NCBI GenBank assembly: GCA_029261795.1
Contig: JAJDAP010000019.1
Location: 31,706 to 95,705, forward strand
Direction: 5' to 3'
Source: Deltaproteobacteria bacterium
GTDB lineage: Bacteria > Myxococcota_A > UBA9160 > UBA6930
DNA length: 64,000 nt
Part shown: positions 1-9,200 of the stretch, in pieces
Layout: each line of letters opens with the position of its first letter
Position numbering within the stretch: position 1 is the stretch's first letter
The notes under the pieces: generated by a model
The model's input: only the letters and a program-made list of their open reading frames with translations
What the model was told of the DNA's origin: nothing
The model's database searches: none
Made by a program: the position numbers and the translations under genes

Positions 1-1443
1 GCCGTCGAGCGCGACGAATGCGCCGGAGCGCCAACCGCCACCCGCGCGGCCCAGGTTCCCGGTGAGTGAGGCGAGCAGGATCTGCGAGCGCTGCGCCAGA
101 TCGGAATGATAGTTCTTGCACATGCCCCACTGCGAGAGGATGAGCGCCGAGTCGGCCGCCGCGAACTCCCGGCCGAATCGGCGGATCAGTCCGGCGGAAA
201 GACCCGTGATGCCCGCGGCGGCCTCGGGCTCGGCGCTGGCCAGCCGCTCACGCAGCAGGGAGAAAGCCGTGCGCACCGCGGTCCGCCTCCCATCCAGCAG
301 CGTGACCTCCGCGCGGACATCCAACTGCGGCATCACGCCATCCGGGACACGCAGACTTCGCTGGTCGCTGCCGGCGCAACCCGGTGCCCACGCAGGCGCG
401 GCCGCGCCGCCATCCCACCACGCGAAGACATCACTCCGTCCGCCGCGGACCACGTCCGCCTCGCGCAGGAAGCGCCCATCGTCAGCGCGGATCAGGAACG
501 GGAGATCGGTCTGCTCGAGCAGGTACTCCTCGTCGTAGAGCCCCTCCTCGATCACGAGCTGGCAAGCGGCCAACGCCAGCGCGGCATCGGTTCCGGGGCG
601 AACGGGCACGAAGCAATCGGCGTGGATCGAACTCTGGTTGTAGTCCGGTGCGACGACCACCACGCGAGCCCCGTTGTAGCGGGCCTCGTTCACGAAGTGC
701 GCATCGGGGATCCGCGCGGTTGCGGGATTGCATGCCCACAGCACCAGGTACTTCGAGCGGAACCAGTCGTCCGAGCTGCCATCGGTGTGGGGGGTTCCGA
801 GCGTGATGGTGCCGCCGACGGCGAGATCACCGATCTGGGCCATCGAGTCCGTGATCGGCGCGCCGATCTGGCGGAAGAAGCGAAGACCGGCCGCCGTGTT
901 GGCGCCGTAGTCGACGTTCGGGCCGAGTTCCAGCACGACGCCTTCGCCGCCCCGCTCGGCGAGCGTGTCCACCAGCCCCGACGCGATCTCGCCGAGCGCC
1001 TCGTCCCAGGAGACCCGCCGGAACTTCCCCGAGCCGCGCCCCCCGATCTGCTTCAGCGGATGGCGCAATCGGGCGCTGCTGGTCATGAGGTCGCTGCAAC
1101 TCGCGCCCTTCTGGCAGCCCCGCGGATTCCAGTCCGGCACCTCTGCGTTGGAGGCGATGTAAGGCGCGGATTGCTCCTCGCGCCACACGATGCCGTCGCG
1201 CACGTAGAGGTTCCAGGCGCAGGACGACACGCAGTTCACGTTCGTATGGGTTCCGCACGCGACGCGATCCCAGCTCCAACGCTGCCGGTAGACGTCCCGC
1301 CAGTCCCCGTACCCAAGCGACGCAGCCACCACGGGAGGCGAGCTCGGGCGCAAGCGGTGCAGACTCACGCCGAGGGCGGTCGCCGCTCCGACGAGCGCAG
1401 TGGCCGCTCCCGCACGCAGGAACTCGCGTCGAGACAAGGACAC
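1..1443 (-). CDS. Tat-exported molybdopterin oxidoreductase, catalytic subunit, type II DMSO reductase family (5' part only)
   Basis: The first 481 codons are present; the gene runs off the left edge. A twin-arginine signal (SRREFL, residues 4-9) precedes a hydrophobic stretch, so the enzyme should be exported folded to the periplasm. After it comes a His/Cys set for an Fe-S cluster (His66, Cys71, Cys75, Cys110 in PRGCQKGAS), the pattern of NarG, ethylbenzene dehydrogenase and selenate or chlorate reductase alpha subunits. This family uses bis-MGD molybdenum for oxygen-atom transfer or anaerobic hydroxylation, usually with an Fe-S beta subunit and a haem gamma subunit, which would lie outside the window. 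The GTG at 1443 is chosen because GGAGG lies 7 nt upstream. The substrate cannot be told from this part. Confidence 0.85.
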   Translation of the reverse strand, partial: MSLSRREFLRAGAATALVGAATALGVSLHRLRPSSPPVVAASLGYGDWRDVYRQRWSWDRVACGTHTNVNCVSSCAWNLYVRDGIVWREEQSAPYIASNAEVPDWNPRGCQKGASCSDLMTSSARLRHPLKQIGGRGSGKFRRVSWDEALGEIASGLVDTLAERGGEGVVLELGPNVDYGANTAAGLRFFRQIGAPITDSMAQIGDLAVGGTITLGTPHTDGSSDDWFRSKYLVLWACNPATARIPDAHFVNEARYNGARVVVVAPDYNQSSIHADCFVPVRPGTDAALALAACQLVIEEGLYDEEYLLEQTDLPFLIRADDGRFLREADVVRGGRSDVFAWWDGGAAAPAWAPGCAGSDQRSLRVPDGVMPQLDVRAEVTLLDGRRTAVRTAFSLLRERLASAEPEAAAGITGLSAGLIRRFGREFAAADSALILSQWGMCKNYHSDLAQRSQILLASLTGNLGRAGGGWRSGAFVALDG

Positions 1444-1861
1444 CACACTACCTCCACCGGCAAGGGCCCGATACCGAGGAAGCTAGTCTTTGCAGGTCAG
1501 GGCGCGGTATGACGCCCGTCATGGCGTGCGGACATTCTTTCCGTGAAGGAAGATCCGACGCGACGCCTCTCGGCTTTGCGTGAATGGCGAATCCTCTTCA
1601 GTGACGGACGTCGATACGACCGCGTGACGCTCGTACTTGTTCGAGCATCAATGAAGTGATCGGACGTTCGAGCCGCTGCTATGCGTGATATGCCCACTGG
1701 TCCACATGGGTCTTTCGGGTCCAACTGGGGCGCCCAGGGGCAAATCCGCCACCGGTCGCGCTCCTCGCCTCGGCGTGTTCGCGAGTTCAGGCGAACCGCA
1801 GGCTCCTAGCGCTAGTCTCTCGATTCGCTCCGCTGATGGGGCGCTGGGATCGGGAGGCGGC
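1444..1861. other. Divergent intergenic region, 418 bp
   Basis: This separates the minus-strand molybdoenzyme from the plus-strand phospholipase-like gene. A TAGCTT hexamer on the minus strand about 35 nt before the molybdoenzyme start and a TAGTCT hexamer on the plus strand near 1814 could be -10 boxes. No convincing -35 partner, hairpin terminator or small gene was seen. Confidence 0.4.
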
Positions 1862-3244
1862 ATGCATCGCGACGGCGACCACATTCCCTACGTGAACTCT
1901 GGCCCCTATCCCATTCGCGCGGGCAACCGGGTCTCGCCACTGGTCGATGGCGAACCCGCGTTCCGCCGGATCTGCGAGTCCGTCGAATCGGCGCGCAAGA
2001 GTGTCTGGGTCACGATCGCGTTCCTGAGCCCCGCGTTCCTGATGCCCGATGGCCGCGGAAGCCTGTTCGACGTACTCGATGCTGCGGTTGCACGGGGTCT
2101 CGACGTGCGGGTGATCTTCTGGCGCCATGTGCTTCTGGCCAAGGTCGATCCAGATTCTCATTTCGCCGGCACCGAGACCCATCGCGCAATGCTCGCCGAA
2201 CGCGGCTCCCGCTTCCTGGCCCGCTGGGATCAAGCGCACGATCGCTACTGCCAGCACCAGAAGAGTTGGCTGGTGGATGCCGGTGAGCCGGGGGAGGTGG
2301 GCTTCGTCGGTGGGATCAACTTGAACCCGAACTCCTGCGTGCCGGTTGGGCATCCGGCGACCGACCTCGGCAACACCCACGATGTCTACGTCGAGCTGCA
2401 GGGCCCGGCGGTCAGCGATGTGCACCACAACTTCGTCCAGCGCTGGAACGAGGCGAGCGACCGTGAAGAAAGCGACGGACTCTGGCCCAGCGCCAGCGCC
2501 CAGGATCTACTGTCGTTCCCGGCGACCGCAACGGACCCGGTCGGCGAGGTTCCGGTCCAGATCCAGCGGACCGTTCGCAAGGAGCGCTATCGCGACGGTC
2601 GAGCCGCACCGGGCTGCGAGCCGTTCGACATCGAGGCGGGTGACTACAGTGTGATCGATCAGTACCGCCGGGCCCTGGACTCCGCACGGACGAGCATCTA
2701 CATCGAAGATCAGGCCATCGGTGCGCCCGAAGTCGTGGATCGCCTGAAGTCGGCGCTCGAGCGCGGGGTCGAGGTCGTCTTCCTCGTGCCCAAGGACGTG
2801 AATCGAGAGATGGCCGCCGGGCGGAGTGACCCGAACAGCAAGGCCTTCTTCGATTCGCTGGCGGCGCTCGGGGATCACGACAACTTCACGTTGGCTTGCA
2901 TTGCGCAGAGCCTGCCCGGGGGCGGCCACCAGAACATCTACGTACATGCGAAGATCGCATTGGTGGATGACGTCTGGTGCACGATCGGATCGGCGAACGT
3001 CGGCAACCGCTCCTTCTATGGCGATACCGAACTCAACGCGTCGTTCTGGCACGGTCCGACGGTGTCGGCGTTGCGTCGGGAGCTGCTGCTCGAACACCTG
3101 GCGATCGATACGGCAGGCAAGAGCGACGTCGAGGCGCTCCGCCTCTACGCAGAGATCGCCCGTGGCAATGTCGCGCGTTACGCGGCAGGTGAGAAGCTCG
3201 CGGGTCTCGCCTTTGCCGTGGATCCGTCGACTTACGGCGCGTAG
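1862..3244 (+). CDS. Phospholipase D / cardiolipin synthase-like protein
   Basis: A 460-residue protein with two HKD motifs typical of the phospholipase D superfamily: H132-K134-D139 (HQKSWLVD) followed by GGINLNPNS, and H362-K364-D369 (HAKIALVDD) followed by IGSANVGNRS. The two halves form one active site that transfers or hydrolyses phosphatidyl groups. Cardiolipin synthases usually carry two N-terminal membrane helices, which are absent here, so a soluble phospholipase or phosphatidyltransferase is more likely. The start at 1862 has GGGAGG just upstream; the open frame extends 5' but that part looks non-coding. The gene stands alone. Confidence 0.85.
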   Translation: MHRDGDHIPYVNSGPYPIRAGNRVSPLVDGEPAFRRICESVESARKSVWVTIAFLSPAFLMPDGRGSLFDVLDAAVARGLDVRVIFWRHVLLAKVDPDSHFAGTETHRAMLAERGSRFLARWDQAHDRYCQHQKSWLVDAGEPGEVGFVGGINLNPNSCVPVGHPATDLGNTHDVYVELQGPAVSDVHHNFVQRWNEASDREESDGLWPSASAQDLLSFPATATDPVGEVPVQIQRTVRKERYRDGRAAPGCEPFDIEAGDYSVIDQYRRALDSARTSIYIEDQAIGAPEVVDRLKSALERGVEVVFLVPKDVNREMAAGRSDPNSKAFFDSLAALGDHDNFTLACIAQSLPGGGHQNIYVHAKIALVDDVWCTIGSANVGNRSFYGDTELNASFWHGPTVSALRRELLLEHLAIDTAGKSDVEALRLYAEIARGNVARYAAGEKLAGLAFAVDPSTYGA

Positions 3245-3364
3245 CGCCTTCGAGGAGTGCGTACCCGGCTACGGCCACATGTTCGCGATCGAGGGTCCGG
3301 AAGGCCCACCGCGCCGATCCTGGGTTCCTGCGCGCGCTCCGGACCGCAGGGTCTCCTGGCGCCT

Positions 3365-4033
3365 CTAGCGGGAAGCGGAACCAGGCGTGAGTGCACCCAC
3401 GATGCTCGCGAAGACGGCGCCCGCGATCTGATCCGCACCGTGCTCGTTCGGGTGTCCGGCGTCCCCGATCCAATAGCCATCCACCGTGTCGAGCGCAGCG
3501 TTGAGCGGGATCACGAAGATCGGTGGCGCCTCTGCTCCGAAGCGATCGAGCAGCGCCGTGAGCACGGCATGCTGGATGCGTCGGTGTCGCCAGGGATCAC
3601 CGAAATCCTCGCGCGAGCCGCCATAGACCTGTTCGAAGGTCCGCGCGCTCCTCGTGAAGGGCGCGGGCAACACGATGCCCAGTTTCGCTTCGGGCGCTGC
3701 GTCGGCGAACGCGGCAACGAGCCGGTCCGCGTGGGTCACCATCTCTCCGACCCCCGCAGCGACGGCGGTCGGATCGTCGCGGTCCAACGCGAAGGTCTCG
3801 TTGAGGCCGAGCTGGAAGACGACCACGTCGAGCTTTCCGAGGATGCCCTGACGTTCCACGTAGCCGGTGACATCCAACGCGGGTTCCCCGGCAACGAGCC
3901 GAACGAATGGACTCTTGGCGATCTTGTAGATCGCCTCCTGACCCGGAGCGTGGTGGGTGGCGAAGAGCTTGAAGCTCCAACCCCCGTAGCCTTCGTGGAA
4001 GACCCCGGGTGCGGCCTCGCGCAACATCGGCAA
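3365..4033 (-). pseudogene. SGNH/GDSL-type hydrolase, N-terminally truncated
   Basis: About 220 residues resemble the middle and end of SGNH esterase-like proteins: a conserved block around GKLDVVVFQLGLNE and a C-terminal GHPNEHGADQIAG containing the catalytic-type His. The N-terminal GDS block with the serine nucleophile is missing. Reading upstream in frame hits TGA within 20 codons, and the only starts are TTG 4033 or ATG 4027 without a Shine-Dalgarno. It breaks off a few tens of bases from another truncated gene (FkbH remnant, 4072-4293) pointing the other way, so both were probably cut by one rearrangement. Expression of a short, inactive protein remains possible. Confidence 0.6.
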
Positions 4034-4071
4034 CTCCGCAGTGAGCTCGGGATGATGATCGCCCGGAACTC

Positions 4072-4293
4072 ATGTGCGGCGAGATGCTCTCGGCCGCATC
4101 CGATCTCGGTGCCTCGCGGATCGTGGGCCGATACGTCCCGACGCGAAAGAACATGATGGTGGCCGATCTCTACGAGCGACTCGGATTCGACCAGGTCGGC
4201 AAGGCGGCGACGGACGGTTCCACCACCTGGGCCCTCGATCTCGGCGGCGGTGCGTCGATCCGGAACGATTTCGTCGAGGTCGAGCGGGCCTAA
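4072..4293 (+). pseudogene. FkbH-like protein, C-terminal remnant
   Basis: The 73-residue reading frame matches the end of FkbH/HAD-IIIC proteins, in the acetyltransferase-like part, by the signature GRYVPTRKNMMVADLYERLG. Full FkbH proteins are about 350-600 residues and load glyceryl units on carrier proteins or act in surface-polymer pathways. Everything before this block is missing and an in-frame TGA lies about 10 codons upstream. No ribosome binding site is evident. It is read as a gene fragment left at a rearrangement junction. Confidence 0.6.
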
Positions 4294-4656
4294 CGTTTCC
4301 GGCGCTCGGCGGGCCTTCTCGGATCGGCCTCGCCGCAAACTACGCTCTCATAGGAGAAATTGCCAGGCGAAGTCGGCGGGCCCGGCCGTCTCCCGGGTGG
4401 AACCGGTGCGAAGCATCTCGCTCATCGGGTTCTGCGCACATACTGAAAATGAAAGTCAGCTTCAGCACCAGATTGAAGTCGTGGATACGCTCGGCGGAGG
4501 CCGAATCGCCGGCACCCACCGATCGATTCGGAGCCCGGGCCCGGCACCGACGATGGTCCTCGGGCGGCGATTCGCCCCTCGCGTGCGGTGCTCGACGAGG
4601 GGGGGATGGCCGACGGCGTTCCGCAATCGAAGTATCATCACGACGAAGGAGTCGAG
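4294..4656. other. Intergenic region, 363 bp
   Basis: No gene is supported here. A 19-base stretch at 4445-4463 (GAAAATGAAAGTCAGCTTC) agrees at 13 of 19 positions with the classical Fur box, and is far more AT-rich than its surroundings. It may be a leftover regulatory site. Confidence 0.3.
4445..4463. promoter_or_regulatory. Possible Fur-box-like site
   Basis: GAAAATGAAAGTCAGCTTC compared by eye with GATAATGATAATCATTATC gives 13 of 19 matches. The nearest downstream gene on the plus strand (4657) is not an obvious iron gene, so the site may be fortuitous. Confidence 0.2.
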
Positions 4657-5145
4657 ATGAGTTCCACGGCCGCCAATCACATGCGAACGAAGCTAGTGAC
4701 CGTCTCGCCGGACATGCCGCTGGCGGAGTTCGAAGACGTGCTGCTCCGGAACAAGATCCAGGGGGCGCCGGTGGTCGAGGGCGGGCGGCTCGTGGGCATC
4801 GTCTCCCGCTCGGATGTCGTGCGCCAGCTCAAGGTCGAGGAAGCGCGGATCGCGGCTTCGGCGTTCTATCTCGAGCCCTTCGACGCCGACGTGCAACGCG
4901 CGGAAGATCACGAGCGTGTGCTGCTCTCGGCGGCGAGTCGGCTCCCGAAGCTGCGCGTTCGCGACATGATGATGACCGACCTCGTGACCGTATCCCCCGA
5001 CACGCCGCTCACGGAGGTGGCACGCCGGATGCTCGACCGGCGCGTGCACCGGGTGCTCGTCACCGAGGGCGAGACGTTGCTCGGCCTCGTCTCGACCCTC
5101 GACCTGGTGGCGCTGTTCGCCGACGGGCGCGCTGCGCTGCGCTGA
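4657..5145 (+). CDS. CBS-pair domain protein
   Basis: A 162-residue soluble protein made of two CBS motifs. The first is around residues 5-65 (MRTKLVTVSPDMPL ... GIVSRSDVVRQL) and the second around 105-160 (MMMTDLVTVSPDTPL ... GLVSTLDLVALF). Stand-alone CBS pairs bind adenosyl ligands such as AMP, ATP or SAM and regulate partner enzymes or channels; no partner is obvious nearby. The start at ATG 4657 is favoured by AAGGAG 6 nt upstream; an earlier in-frame ATG at 4588 lacks one. Confidence 0.85.
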   Translation: MSSTAANHMRTKLVTVSPDMPLAEFEDVLLRNKIQGAPVVEGGRLVGIVSRSDVVRQLKVEEARIAASAFYLEPFDADVQRAEDHERVLLSAASRLPKLRVRDMMMTDLVTVSPDTPLTEVARRMLDRRVHRVLVTEGETLLGLVSTLDLVALFADGRAALR

Positions 5146-5157
5146 TCAGACGGCTGG

Positions 5158-5187
5158 CCGGCGGTCGCTCCGACATGGGCCCGCCGG
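5158..5187. terminator. Inverted repeat between convergent genes
   Basis: CCGGCGG (5158-5164) pairs with CCGCCGG (5181-5187) around a 16-nt loop, between the stop codons of the CBS gene and pcm. There is no T run on either strand, so it is only a weak terminator candidate. Confidence 0.3.
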
Positions 5188-5191
5188 AAGC

Positions 5192-5908
5192 CTAACGCGC
5201 GTTCTCGGGCTCGCGGACCAACGGCACGAAGCGCACGGGGTAGACGCCGCGCTCCTCGAGCCCTTCCCGGGTGCGCTCGACCACACGCAGCATCTGGTTC
5301 CGGTCACCGACGGGGATCACCAGTTTTGCGCCTACGGCCAACTGATCGAGCAACGGCGGTGGGATCTCGGCGGGCGCCGCAGTGACGACGATGGCGTCGA
5401 AGGGCGCTTCGCCCGCCAGGCCCTTCCAGCCGTCGCCCGTGATGACGTCGACGTTCTCGTAGCCGAGCTCGGCCAGGAGCTTTCGAGAGCGCGCTGCCAG
5501 CTCCGGCACGATCTCGATGGTGTAGACCCGCGCTGCGAGTTCGCCGAGCACCGCCGCCTGGTAGCCCGAGCCCGTGCCGACCTCGAGAATCCTGTCGCGC
5601 GGCTGGGGGTCCGCCAGCGCGGTCATCGAAGCCACGATGAAGGGTTGGCTGATCGTCTGGCCGTACCCGATCGGGAGGGGGCCGTCTCGATAGGCGCGGT
5701 CGGCCAGCGCCGCGGGCACGAAGCGGTGCCGCGGTACCTTGCGCATGGCATCGAGGACACGCGGGTTCTCGATACCGCGGCCTTCGAGCTGATCGCGCAC
5801 CATCTGCTCGCGGCGCGCGGCGAAGTCCGGCGTCTCGCTGCACAGGCCCGTCGGTGCTGCCATCAGCATGATCGCGAGTCGCACGGCCAAGGACGTTCTC
5901 CTCGACAT
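5192..5908 (-). CDS. pcm: Protein-L-isoaspartate O-methyltransferase, probably exported
   Basis: A 238-residue SAM-dependent methyltransferase that repairs isoaspartyl residues in damaged proteins. The family hallmarks are present: RHRFVP, the GYGQTISQPFIVA block, the SAM-binding EVGTGSGYQAAVL, and a C-terminal LVIPVG. Unusually, the first about 23 residues form a signal-peptide-like segment (RRTSLAVRLAIMLMAAPTGLC) instead of the usual cytosolic start, which suggests repair of envelope or periplasmic proteins. A cysteine at the end of this segment could be lipidated, though the lipobox is poor. A perfect palindrome lies just upstream (5921-5934). Confidence 0.9.
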   Translation of the reverse strand: MSRRTSLAVRLAIMLMAAPTGLCSETPDFAARREQMVRDQLEGRGIENPRVLDAMRKVPRHRFVPAALADRAYRDGPLPIGYGQTISQPFIVASMTALADPQPRDRILEVGTGSGYQAAVLGELAARVYTIEIVPELAARSRKLLAELGYENVDVITGDGWKGLAGEAPFDAIVVTAAPAEIPPPLLDQLAVGAKLVIPVGDRNQMLRVVERTREGLEERGVYPVRFVPLVREPENAR

Positions 5909-5920
5909 ACCCGTGAAGGC

Positions 5921-5934
5921 TACCGGATCCGGTA
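5921..5934. promoter_or_regulatory. 14-bp palindrome upstream of pcm
   Basis: TACCGGATCCGGTA is a perfect palindrome ending 13 nt before the pcm start. It is followed by a short hairpin at 5950-5963 (AGGGCC-GG-GGCCCT). It could be an operator or an RNA structure in the leader. Confidence 0.3.
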
Positions 5935-6159
5935 CGCCAGGGAGTTCTCAGGGCCGGGGCCCTCGAATTTCGCGGCCTACTTTTCCGGGCTCGTCGCCAA
6001 GAACCGAGCGTCACCCATGCACTAGCGAGGCACCGACTTCTCGGAGACCGTGCTGGGAACTCCGAACCTGTAGACGCATCCCCTCGAGGATCTTTCGTGT
6101 GCAGCCGATAGGCAGGCTCGATCGGCCAATTGACAGATCCTGGATCGACTGAACGATGT

Positions 6160-6202
6160 TAGGATCGACGGCGATGTTGGGGGGTCCTGCTAGGAGCCCC
6201 GG
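6160..6202 (+). promoter_or_regulatory. Autotransporter leader with Shine-Dalgarno hidden in a hairpin
   Basis: A TAGGAT hexamer (6160-6165) is a possible -10 box; TTGACA at 6130-6135 is too far from it (24 bp) to be an ideal -35. Downstream, GGGGTCCT (6181-6188) can pair with AGGA(G)CCCC (6192-6200), with a 3-nt loop and one bulged G. The Shine-Dalgarno AGGAG (6192-6196) that serves the TTG start at 6203 lies inside this stem, so translation should be restrained unless the hairpin opens. Confidence 0.45.
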
Positions 6203-9200
6203 TTGAGCCCCATCCCGATCCGATCGACGATTCGACTGGCCCGTCTCTGTCTGAGGGCGGCCCCATTGGCACTGATCCTGGCCGGGATCGGTTTCGCCAC
6301 ATCCGCATCGGCCGAGTCGATCCGCTGTGTCGCCGGTTCCTGTTCGTCGGGTGCGTCCATCGCATTCTCCGGGCCGGACATCGTCACCGCCGGTCCCGGG
6401 CTGTCCGTGCTCTCCACCGGTTCGACCGGCCGGCGGGGTCGCGGCGCCTCGCTGATTCGCGGCAGCCGGGCTGGAGGATCGGGCAGCACCGGGCCGACGG
6501 TCACGATCAACAGCTCAGGAAACATCACGACCACCGGGAGCGGAGCTTTCGCGATTCGCGCATTCAGCCAGGGCGGCGCGGGAGGACGCGGTGGCGGTTC
6601 GGGCTGCTGCAACGCGAGTGATGGAGGCAAGGGCGGGAACGGCGGCAGCGTGAGCGTGCGCGGTAGCGGAGACCTCTCCATGCGCGGCCCCGGTGCCATC
6701 GCGATCCTCGCGGTCAGCCAGGCCGGCAAGGGCGGCAAGGGTGGCAACGGCGGGACATTCGGGGGCGGTGGCGACGGCGGTGGTAGTGGCCTCGGAGGAA
6801 GCATCCTCGTCGATGGCAGCTGGAACATCACGACCCGGGGGAACGACGCGCACGGAATCGCCGGCTACAGCCTCGGCGCCGAGGCGGGCCGCGGCGGCAA
6901 GAACGGCGCGATCCCGATCGGCGGAGGACCCGGGTCCGGTGGAAATTCCGGTTCCGGCGGAAGCGTCACGATCCGCACGGGCGGAGACATCGCCACGACC
7001 GGGAGCGATTCGCACGGAGCGATCGCCAGTAGCGTCGGCGGGCACGGAGGCCGGGGCGGCGGCAGCGCCGGATTCGTGAGCTTCTCGGCGAGCGGCGGCA
7101 GTGCCGGCCACGGCGGTAGCGCCTTGCTGACGAACACGGGCGCCATCACCACGAGGGGCGCCCGTTCCCACGCGATCTTCTCGGAGAGCGTCGGTGGTGG
7201 TGGTGGCAGCGGCGGCAGCGGATTCGGCGTTTTCTACTCGAGTGGCGGTGGCGGCGGCCGCGGCGGGAACGGGGGCACCGCGTTCGCGAGCAACGCGGGC
7301 ATGGCGACGACGATCGGCGCGAACTCCCACGGGATCTTCGCGCAGAGCGTCGGCGGCGGCGGGGGCAGTGGTGGCGGCTCGGGCGGCGCGTTCTCCTTCG
7401 GTGGCTCCGGGTCGGGAGGCGGGAGCGGCGCTGGCGTGACCGCGCGGAACACGGGGAGCATCGAGGTCAGCGGTGCAGGTTCGCGCGGAATCTTCGCCCA
7501 GAGCGTGGGCGGCGGCGGCGGAGACGGCGCGTTCTCGGGCGGCATCCTCGCAGTCGGAGGCCGGGGAAGCTCCACGAGCCCGGGCGGCAACGTGCTGGTC
7601 GAGAACAGCGGCAACATCTCCGCCACCGGATCCAACGCCATCTTCGCCCAGAGCGTGGGCGGTGGCGGTGGCAACGGAGGCGCCTCCGGCGGTTGGTTCG
7701 GTGTCGGCGGCGCGGGCGGCGGCGGCGGCAACGGTGGCATCGTGACCGTCAACGAAACCGGTCAGCTGTCCACTCAGGCGGCGGATTCGAGCGCCCTGTT
7801 CGTCCAGAGCGTCGGCGGTGGCGGCGGCAACGGTGGTGGCACGATCGCGGTCGGCGCCTTCTTCAGTGCCGGTGTCGGCGGCTCGGGTGGAACGGCGAGC
7901 GACGGTGGCCGGGTCGACGTCAACGCCACGGCCGGTGGTTCGTCGACGATGGGAGCACGATCCCACGGAATCTTCGCCCAGAGTGTCGGCGGCGGTGGTG
8001 GCAACGGCGGCTTCGCCGGCAGCGTCGCCATCGGGACGAAGTTCGCCGTCGGTGTCGCCATCGGCGGCAAGGCCGGCGGCGGCGGCAAGGGCGGCAGCGT
8101 CGATGTCCAGAGCGGCAAGACGATCCAGACCCTGGGCAAGGACGCGCACGGAATCCAGGCGCAGAGCGTGGGCGGCGGTGGCGGCAACGGCGGCTTCGCG
8201 ATCGCGGCCGCGGGCTCGGACGGATTCTCCGGAACCATTTCGGTAGGCGGTTCCGGCGGTGCGGGCGGCGACGCCAGCACGGTGGTTCTCGGCAGCGACG
8301 GCGACATCACGACCGGGGGCCTGCGCTCCTACGGAATCCTCGCCCAGAGCGTGGGCGGCGGCGGTGGCGACGGCGGCTTCAGTATCGGCGCATCCTTCGC
8401 GGCCGGACCCGCCGCGGCACTCAGCTTCGGTGGAAGCGGCACGGCCGGCGGTGCTGGCGGTACCGTCGATGTCGACGTCACCAGTGACATAACAACGAGC
8501 GGAGAGCTTGCGCACGGGGTCGTTGCCCAGAGTGTGGGCGGCGGCGGCGGCAGTGGCGGCTTCGCGATCTCGGGCGCGGGCTCCAGCCAGGGTGGCGGAC
8601 TCGCCTTCGGCATGGGCGGTTCTGGCGCGAAGGGCGGCAACGCCAACCAGGTGGATCTCGACTCCGCCGGCACCGTGAAGACGCAGGCCAAGGGCGCACA
8701 CGGCCTGATCGCCCAGAGCGTGGGCGGCGGGGGCGGGAACGCCGGTTTCGCGGGCACGATCTCGGGCGGCTTCGGAGACGGCGCGTCGCTCTCGGCAGCG
8801 ATCGGTGGAACCGGCGGCCCTGGCGGCGACGGTGGCCGTGTCCACCTCGGCAACACCGGAACGGTCACGACCGCGGCCGATGCGGCCTACGGGGTATTCG
8901 CCCAGAGCGTCGGTGGTGGCGGCGGCGACGGTGGTTTCGCAATGGCGGTGGCCCTTGGCCAGGGCGAGAAGAGCGTGACGCTCAGCGCCGCCGTGGGCGG
9001 AAGCGGTGGCGTCGGCGGCGAGGGCAAGGCGGTCGGGATCACCAACCAGGGCTTCATCGAAACCAGCGGTGTGAAATCGCACGGTCTCTTTGCCCAGAGT
9101 CTCGGCGGCGGCGGGGGTACGGGAGGCTTCGCCGCGAGCGGCTCGCTCAGCTCGACGCCGAGCGGTGTGCAGCTGGGCGTGAGCGTTGGCGGCAGTGGGG

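Noticed and set aside
106..1512. A 468-codon plus-strand frame at the left edge
   Set aside because: It lies opposite the molybdoenzyme gene, which has a Tat signal and Fe-S motifs; the plus frame has no recognisable motif.
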